The notes under the pieces: generated by a model
Told to the model about the DNA's origin: nothing
The model's input: the letters and a program-made list of their open reading frames with translations, nothing else
Databases searched by the model: none
Position numbers and translations under genes: made by a program
Source: an uncultured Eubacteriales bacterium
Lineage (GTDB): Bacteria; Bacillota; Clostridia; Oscillospirales; UBA644
Direction: 5' to 3'
Assembly: GCA_905207625.1 (NCBI GenBank)
Contig: CAJLLT010000003.1
Coordinates: 47,611 to 111,610, forward strand
Length of the DNA: 64,000 nucleotides
Shown: positions 59,369-64,000 of the stretch, one piece after another
Numbering within the stretch: the first letter of the stretch is position 1
Layout: every line of letters starts with the position of its first letter

Positions 59369-60100
59369 ATGTTGTTTACCGGATTTTCCGCCGAAGCCTG
59401 CGCTTTTCTGCGTCAGGTAGAGGATAACAATAGCAAACAGTGGTATCAGGAAAACAAGGACAGGTATGTCAGGTATGTCAAGGAACCTTATGCGGAGCTT
59501 ATTATGGCTCTTTCTCCGCTTTTGCGCGACATAGATAAACAGATCGTCCTTGAGCCTGCAAGATGCCTTTCCCGTATTTACCGTGATACAAGGTTTTCCA
59601 AATGCAAACTACTGTACCGCAGCAGTACCTGGGTAACGTTCAAAAGACAGAGCGATGATTCTCTGGCACAACCTTGTTTCTATGTGGAGTTTACCGACTG
59701 TTCCTGCGATGTGGGAATGGGATACTGGAGTGCGAAGGCCTCGTCGATGGCGGCTTACCGGAAGATGATAAGCGATGATCCGCAGGCTTTCATGAAGACC
59801 GTCGCCCCCATACTCCGGGACAGGGATCTTTCCGTCCGTGGAATCGATTATCAGAGGATTCCTGCGGGTTGTCCCGATGTTGACGGGATCGATGTCTGGT
59901 ACCGTAAAAAGAACGTCCATGTTTCCACCGGGAATATGCCTCCGCAAAAGGCGTTTGACAGCTCCTTCGCGGATTTTGCCGCAGAAAAGATCCGGGCTGC
60001 GGCTCCGCTTTACAAGAAACTTCTTGAGGTGGAGGCTCACCGGGTTGACGGTGAAACAGTGCAGACAAAGCGGATCATCCGGCAGGAATTTGAGTGGTGA
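59369..60100 (+). CDS. DUF2461 domain protein
   Basis: A 243-residue cytoplasmic protein of DUF2461/TIGR02453 type. Family features: TGFSAEACAFLRQVEDNNSKQWYQENK at the start (shown by the NN..W.....K pattern), then SRIYRDTRFSKCKLLY (near 70) and GMGYWSAKASSMAAYR. Biochemical role not established. It begins immediately after the dinB stop, with GGAAGGAG inside the dinB end, so it is translationally coupled to it. Confidence 0.9.
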   Translation: MLFTGFSAEACAFLRQVEDNNSKQWYQENKDRYVRYVKEPYAELIMALSPLLRDIDKQIVLEPARCLSRIYRDTRFSKCKLLYRSSTWVTFKRQSDDSLAQPCFYVEFTDCSCDVGMGYWSAKASSMAAYRKMISDDPQAFMKTVAPILRDRDLSVRGIDYQRIPAGCPDVDGIDVWYRKKNVHVSTGNMPPQKAFDSSFADFAAEKIRAAAPLYKKLLEVEAHRVDGETVQTKRIIRQEFEW

Positions 60101-60112
60101 AGGGGCAAGGAT

Positions 60113-60904
60113 ATGGTTATTGATTTTCATATGCATACTTTCCCGGACGCCATTGCCGGGAGGGTCATAAAAGCCCTTGCTGAGGCTTCTTCCCTCAAGC
60201 CGTATACAAACGGGACCGTATCCGATACGGAACGGAAGATGAAACAGTGGGGCATCGATCGGGGAGTCCTGCTGAATATCGCGACCACCCCTTCTCAGGA
60301 AAAAACAATAAATACCGTTGCCGCAGAGAACAACAAACGGGAGAATTTCAACGCTTTCGGCTCCGTATATCCCTTTGCCGACGATGCGGAAAATGAGCTT
60401 CCCCGCATAAAGGACCTGGGGCTTCCGGGAATAAAAATGCATCCGGAGTATCAGAACTTTTTCATTGATGACCCCCGTGTGTTCGGTATATATGAGACCT
60501 GCTCCGCCCTGGGTCTTGCCATAGCCTTTCACACCGGTGCGGATAAAGGTTACGGTCCTCCCGTGCACGCAACTCCGGACAGGATACTGAATGTGATACG
60601 GAATTTCCCGAAGCTGAAGGTCATTGCCGCACACTTCGGAGGACTTATGTTTTGGGATGCGGTGGATTATTTCCTTCTGGGAAAGAATGTCTATCTGGAT
60701 ACGGCTTTTACCTGCGGCTACCTTGATACCGGGCGGATGAGGGATATGATCCTGCGCCATGGTACGGATAAGGTCCTTTTTGCCAGCGACTGCCCCTGGG
60801 AAAACCCGGCGGACACTCTGAGCAAGATCCTTTCCATGCATCTGCCTTCCGCTGATGAGGAAAGGATATTCAGCGGCAATGCCCTGAATCTTCTCGGCCG
60901 GTAG
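60113..60904 (+). CDS. Amidohydrolase family metal-dependent hydrolase
   Basis: A 263-residue TIM-barrel hydrolase. Metal-binding motifs in order: IDFHMHTFPD at the N-terminus (HxH), KMHPEYQNF, FHTGADKGY, AAHFGGLMFWD and the catalytic Asp in FASDCPWENP. It resembles the amidohydrolase-2 branch that includes decarboxylases and lactonases. Substrate unknown. It follows the DUF2461 gene by 12 bases. Confidence 0.9.
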   Translation: MVIDFHMHTFPDAIAGRVIKALAEASSLKPYTNGTVSDTERKMKQWGIDRGVLLNIATTPSQEKTINTVAAENNKRENFNAFGSVYPFADDAENELPRIKDLGLPGIKMHPEYQNFFIDDPRVFGIYETCSALGLAIAFHTGADKGYGPPVHATPDRILNVIRNFPKLKVIAAHFGGLMFWDAVDYFLLGKNVYLDTAFTCGYLDTGRMRDMILRHGTDKVLFASDCPWENPADTLSKILSMHLPSADEERIFSGNALNLLGR

Positions 60905-60983
60905 ATCCGGTCCGGTCTTCGCAGGGTGCGTTTGTGTTGCGTTTCGCATTATTTAAAAATATATTTTCAGGAGAATACAGAAA

Positions 60984-61736
60984 ATGCTGAGAGATTTTTC
61001 CAAGATGAAGTTTGATATCATTATTCAGGGCGGACAGTCAAATGCCGCAGGGACCGGTTTCGGACCGGCTACCGACCCCGTATGGTACGGTGACAGAATG
61101 TGGTACATCGACGAGGATTTTGCGATCTACCGTGCCCGTGAATCTGTTTACGGAAACAATATCCGCGGTGATATGTCCCTTTCTTTCTGCCGTGAATATA
61201 AAAACGCGGGGCTTCTTGAAGAGGGAAGAGATCTGCTTGTTATACGTGCGGCAAAGGGCGGTACGAGCTTCCGCGCAAAGCAGTGGGGACTCAATGACTG
61301 CCTGTTTTTGCGTATGCTTGAACTTACCCATACGGCGGTGGAGCTCAATCCGGAAAACCGTATTATAGCCTTCACCTGGCATCAGGGAGAGAGTGACATA
61401 GACGGAAACGCCTCTTATGAGACCCATTACAACAATCTCAATAACCTTCTCAATAAGACCAGAGATGAATTTTCGATGCCGGAAATGCCCTTCATTGCCG
61501 GGGATTTTACCCGGAAATGGAGCGAGGTCCATGCCGAAGCGGTCAAGCCTGTCCGTGATGCAATAATAGATGTTTGCAAAAATAATCCCAACTGTGCCTT
61601 TGTTACCACCGAGGGGCTTCTGAGCAACTATGAGGCAGGCGGCGACGATGAAACGGATATTATCCACTTCTGCCGTGAAGATCTGTATAAACTCGGAGCC
61701 AGATATTTCCAGGCTTACATGACCCTGAAGAGATGA
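60984..61736 (+). CDS. Sialate O-acetylesterase-like SGNH hydrolase
   Basis: A 250-residue esterase. The nucleophile Ser lies in IIQGGQSNAAG (residue about 19), and the FTWHQGESDIDG block carries the conserved Trp-His-Gln-Gly-Glu signature of the SASA family. These enzymes remove acetyl groups from sugars such as sialic acid or plant glycans. No signal peptide is visible, so the enzyme is probably cytoplasmic. AGGAG lies about 12 bases before the ATG. The stop overlaps the next start by 4 bases. Confidence 0.9.
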   Translation: MLRDFSKMKFDIIIQGGQSNAAGTGFGPATDPVWYGDRMWYIDEDFAIYRARESVYGNNIRGDMSLSFCREYKNAGLLEEGRDLLVIRAAKGGTSFRAKQWGLNDCLFLRMLELTHTAVELNPENRIIAFTWHQGESDIDGNASYETHYNNLNNLLNKTRDEFSMPEMPFIAGDFTRKWSEVHAEAVKPVRDAIIDVCKNNPNCAFVTTEGLLSNYEAGGDDETDIIHFCREDLYKLGARYFQAYMTLKR

Positions 61737-62566
61737 AAAAAGGCCAGAAGGTCTTTCTCCTCACGTTTCTGATGATATTCCTGGGGGTACTTGCGGTGTT
61801 TCTTTCCGGCATTTCCGATAAGCTGCAGACAAACGTTATCACCGTGAGAACGGAAAAGGTTTCAGCCCCGGTGCGGCTGGCTCTTATTACCGATCTGCAC
61901 AGCTGCAAATACGGAGAGAATCAGGTCCTGCTGATCGACGCACTTGAATCCTCTGCTCCGGACGCGGTTATTCTCTGCGGAGATATTATTGACGAAAAAC
62001 TTCCCGAGGAACCGGCATGGAGTCTTATCCGACAGGCGGAGGAGAGATACCCGTGTTTCTACGTTACGGGAAATCATGAGTACAGAATAGGCGATATCGG
62101 CAAGGTGAAGGAAACCGTCAGACAGCTTGGTGCCGTTGTGCTTGAGGGAGAGAGGCGTACCTTCACCCTGAACGGTCAGGAAATAGATATCTGCGGCATG
62201 GATGATTCTCTTGTGACAAATGCGACCTTTGCCCGGCAGCTGGAGCAGTGTTCGGCGGATTCTCCGGAAAACTACTCCGTTTTGGCTTTTCACCGTCCGG
62301 AAAATATCCTGAAGTTTGAGAACAAGGGGTTTGATCTCGTACTTTCCGGGCACGCCCATGGGGGACAGTGGCGGATTCCGAAGATACTGGAAAACGGACT
62401 TATCGCCCCGGGTCAGGGACTGTTTCCCAGATATACCTCGGGTCTTTATAAGATCAGTGACAGTCTTACTCTTATCGTAAGCCGGGGGCTTGCCAAGGAG
62501 AAGACATGGATTCCCCGGGTATATAACAATCCGGAGATCGTGATTGTGGATATAATCCCGGAATAG
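61733..62566 (+). CDS. Membrane-anchored metallophosphoesterase (YkuE-like)
   Basis: A 277-residue calcineurin-type phosphoesterase with an N-terminal membrane helix (FLLTFLMIFLGVLAVFLSGI). Two-metal motifs in order: ITDLHS, CGDIID, GNHEYR, and SGHAHGGQWR. The catalytic domain should lie outside the membrane face. Relatives include the B. subtilis YkuE phosphoesterase. It overlaps the esterase gene by ATGA. Confidence 0.92.
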   Translation: MKKGQKVFLLTFLMIFLGVLAVFLSGISDKLQTNVITVRTEKVSAPVRLALITDLHSCKYGENQVLLIDALESSAPDAVILCGDIIDEKLPEEPAWSLIRQAEERYPCFYVTGNHEYRIGDIGKVKETVRQLGAVVLEGERRTFTLNGQEIDICGMDDSLVTNATFARQLEQCSADSPENYSVLAFHRPENILKFENKGFDLVLSGHAHGGQWRIPKILENGLIAPGQGLFPRYTSGLYKISDSLTLIVSRGLAKEKTWIPRVYNNPEIVIVDIIPE

Positions 62567-62597
62567 CGTAATTTTCCCGGGGTACGGAGGTAATTCC

Positions 62598-63206
62598 ATG
62601 AAAGATACAAAACAGAGGATACTCGCCGCTTCCCTGGAACTGTTTGCGGAGGACGGGTACGAAGCCGTTTCCGTGAGCCGTATAGCGGAAAGACTCGGTA
62701 TTACCAAAGGAGCTCTTTATAAGCATTTCAGGAATAAGAGGGATATTTTCGACAGTATTCTGGTGCAGATGCGGCAGAGGGATGCCGAAGGCGCCGCCGA
62801 ATACGACCTTCCGGAGGATTCATCCGGTAAAATGCCCGAAAAATACGGATCCGTAAGGGTCAGGGCTCTTGTTGAATATTCGAAGGCTCAGTTCCGGTAC
62901 TGGACAGAGGACGATTTTGCCCGCTGTTTTCGTCGTATGCTTACCCTTGAACAGTTCCGCAGTCCCGAAATGTCCTGGGTCTACGGGCAATATCTGGTTT
63001 CAGGTCCGCTGAATTACGTTGCGGACATCTTTTCCGGGTTGGGACTTCCGGATCCGGAGGCTCTTGCCGCGGAACTTTACGCTCCGATGTTTTTTTACTT
63101 CAGTATGTATGACGGGGCTGAAGACAAGCGGGCTGTGATTTCTGCTGTGGATGAATATCTGGAAGGATTTCTGCGCCGGATATGCCGCGGGGGACAGAAT
63201 TCCTGA
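62598..63206 (+). CDS. TetR/AcrR family transcriptional regulator
   Basis: A 202-residue repressor-type regulator. The N-terminal HTH is clear: TKQRILAASLELFAEDGYE, then VSRIAERLGITKGALYKHF (residues about 25-48). The C-terminal ligand domain (about 60-200) is unlike named subfamilies. GGAGG lies about 8 bases before the ATG. The nearest candidate target is the membrane protein gene that follows by 62 bases. Confidence 0.93.
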   Translation: MKDTKQRILAASLELFAEDGYEAVSVSRIAERLGITKGALYKHFRNKRDIFDSILVQMRQRDAEGAAEYDLPEDSSGKMPEKYGSVRVRALVEYSKAQFRYWTEDDFARCFRRMLTLEQFRSPEMSWVYGQYLVSGPLNYVADIFSGLGLPDPEALAAELYAPMFFYFSMYDGAEDKRAVISAVDEYLEGFLRRICRGGQNS

Positions 63207-63268
63207 ATCCGGATCATATATTGTATATAAAAGATCCGGCGGAAACCTGCCGGAGAAAGGTCGTAACA

Positions 63269-63835
63269 ATGAAATCTCTTAAAACTATCCAGACCCTTGC
63301 GAAAGTTGGGAAAGTCCTCAGTAAAATTGTTTTTATCCTGTGTATCGTCGGCTTCTGCTTCAGTCTTGTGGGGCTTGCAACAATGATCGCTCTCGGGGAA
63401 AGCTCGATTGTCATTAACGGAGAGACTCTCGGAAGTCTTATCGAGACCTCCTCCGGTGAAAGTCTCGGCTATCTGTATGCTGTTATTTCCGTGGGAATGG
63501 TGCTTTGCGCGGCGGAAGCCGTTGTCGCAAAGTTTGCGGAGAATTATTTCCGCGGTGAGCTTGCGGACGGTACCCCCTTCACTTTCGCCGGGGCAAGGAA
63601 AATGCTCAGGCTCGGAATAATCTGCATAAGTGTCTCCGTAGGTTCTTCAGTGGTTGCCGCAATCGTTTATAATGTCGTGTGTTATCTCACTGACTGTTCC
63701 GGGGACTTTGATTTCAGCAATATAGGAGCCTTTTCTATCGGGATAGTGTTTATTGTCGTTTCCGTTATTCTTCGCTACGGTGCGGAGGTCTCCGGTAAAA
63801 GCGTTGAGGAATCTATGGAAGACGTAAAGTCCTGA
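63269..63835 (+). CDS. DUF2975-like membrane protein
   Basis: A 188-residue protein with four membrane helices (about 15-40, 60-85, 110-135 and 150-170). The N-terminal LAKVGKVLSKIVFILCIVG, the central region (CAAEAVVAKFAENYFR and GTPFTFAGARKMLRLG) and the end fit the DUF2975 pattern. The frame is open from 63182, inside the TetR gene, but the ATG at 63269 follows AGAAAGG. Function unknown; possible target of the TetR regulator. Confidence 0.8.
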   Translation: MKSLKTIQTLAKVGKVLSKIVFILCIVGFCFSLVGLATMIALGESSIVINGETLGSLIETSSGESLGYLYAVISVGMVLCAAEAVVAKFAENYFRGELADGTPFTFAGARKMLRLGIICISVSVGSSVVAAIVYNVVCYLTDCSGDFDFSNIGAFSIGIVFIVVSVILRYGAEVSGKSVEESMEDVKS

Positions 63836-63908
63836 TTTTGGGGCTTTTCAGAAAAAGATCCTTTGCGGTTTCCTGGTCCTCAGCAAGAAATATCGTGACA
63901 GAATACAA

Positions 63909-63948
63909 AGATCAGGTCCCCCGGTTTTCGGGGGACCTGATCTTTTTG
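63909..63948 (+). terminator. Rho-independent terminator
   Basis: A stem of about 15 bp (AGATCAGGTCCCCCG 63909-63923 with its complement 63929-63943) with a short T-rich loop, then TTTTTG. Confidence 0.93.
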
Positions 63949-63957
63949 TATAACGAA

Positions 63958-63980
63958 AACCACGCGATAGTCGCGTGGTT
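63958..63980. terminator. Hairpin near the window end
   Basis: A perfect 10-bp stem (AACCACGCGA with TCGCGTGGTT) with TAG loop. T run is poor on the plus strand; on the minus strand it is followed by TTCG. It may end a minus-strand gene beyond the window. Confidence 0.4.
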
Positions 63981-64000
63981 AAATAAAGGTTAACCGGTGA

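Overview
The window reads as a chromosomal piece of an anaerobic Firmicute of the class Clostridia, most like gut Oscillospirales/Ruminococcaceae. Support: Gram-positive signal peptides and lipoboxes, strong purine-rich ribosome binding sites, textbook sigma-A promoters (several with exact 17-bp spacers), rubrerythrin plus thioredoxin, a FeoA/FeoA/FeoB ferrous iron operon with the small Cys-rich membrane partner, ammonia-dependent asparagine synthetase beside AsnRS, a tRNA-Asn with encoded CCA, and DUF5696/Yip1/sugar-ABC gene sets known from Clostridia and Paenibacillus. Genus assignment is inference. No rRNA, CRISPR array, intact insertion sequence or prophage was found.

Layout. 1-6.4 kb: the end of an Elp3-like radical SAM gene, a Gfo/Idh/MocA oxidoreductase, a small membrane protein, murC and an OmpR/VanRS-type two-component pair. 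6.8-18.9 kb: one long operon for an unusual carbohydrate import system with four permeases, a large fused solute-binding protein, an NHL-type surface protein, a Yip1-type membrane protein and a DUF5696 lipoprotein, but no ATPase. 19.2-24.4 kb: a single very strongly promoted, codon-optimised gene for a 1,660-residue secreted protein. 24.6-29.9 kb: an aspartate/asparagine/purine operon (asnA, asnS, aminotransferase, purB). 30.0-33.2 kb: a secreted beta-helix-like surface protein with six Cys-rich repeats. 33.3-38.8 kb: a heterodimeric ABC exporter divergent from a MATE exporter whose leader holds a row of hairpins. 38.9-47.3 kb: rubrerythrin and thioredoxin divergent from an iron operon preceded by four TTAG-N6-CTAA palindromes at exact 34-bp steps, continuing into a DtxR-like regulator, an ABC/FtsX pair and an HMA-domain protein. 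47.4-51.5 kb: a Vat/CatB-type acetyltransferase, a DUF3795 protein, a small lipoprotein, and a flavin-reductase/MATE pair with a strongly structured 5' leader. 51.7-56.1 kb: an A+T-richer patch beside tRNA-Asn with ProX-like, GNAT, HAD and HicB/DinB-like genes and three related hairpins. 56.2-64 kb: aminotransferase, DNA polymerase IV, DUF2461, amidohydrolase, SGNH esterase, metallophosphoesterase, TetR regulator and a DUF2975-like membrane protein.

How it fits together. The 12-kb transport operon and the giant secreted protein next to it look like a surface glycan capture and uptake locus (inference from order and families). The iron operon carries its own DtxR-like regulator and an operator-like array. 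The most unusual non-coding signals are the 34-bp array at 40077-40192, the closed multi-helix leader at 49270-49387, the hairpin row at 37156-37253 and an orphan promoter at 54494-54522 that reads into gene-free DNA.
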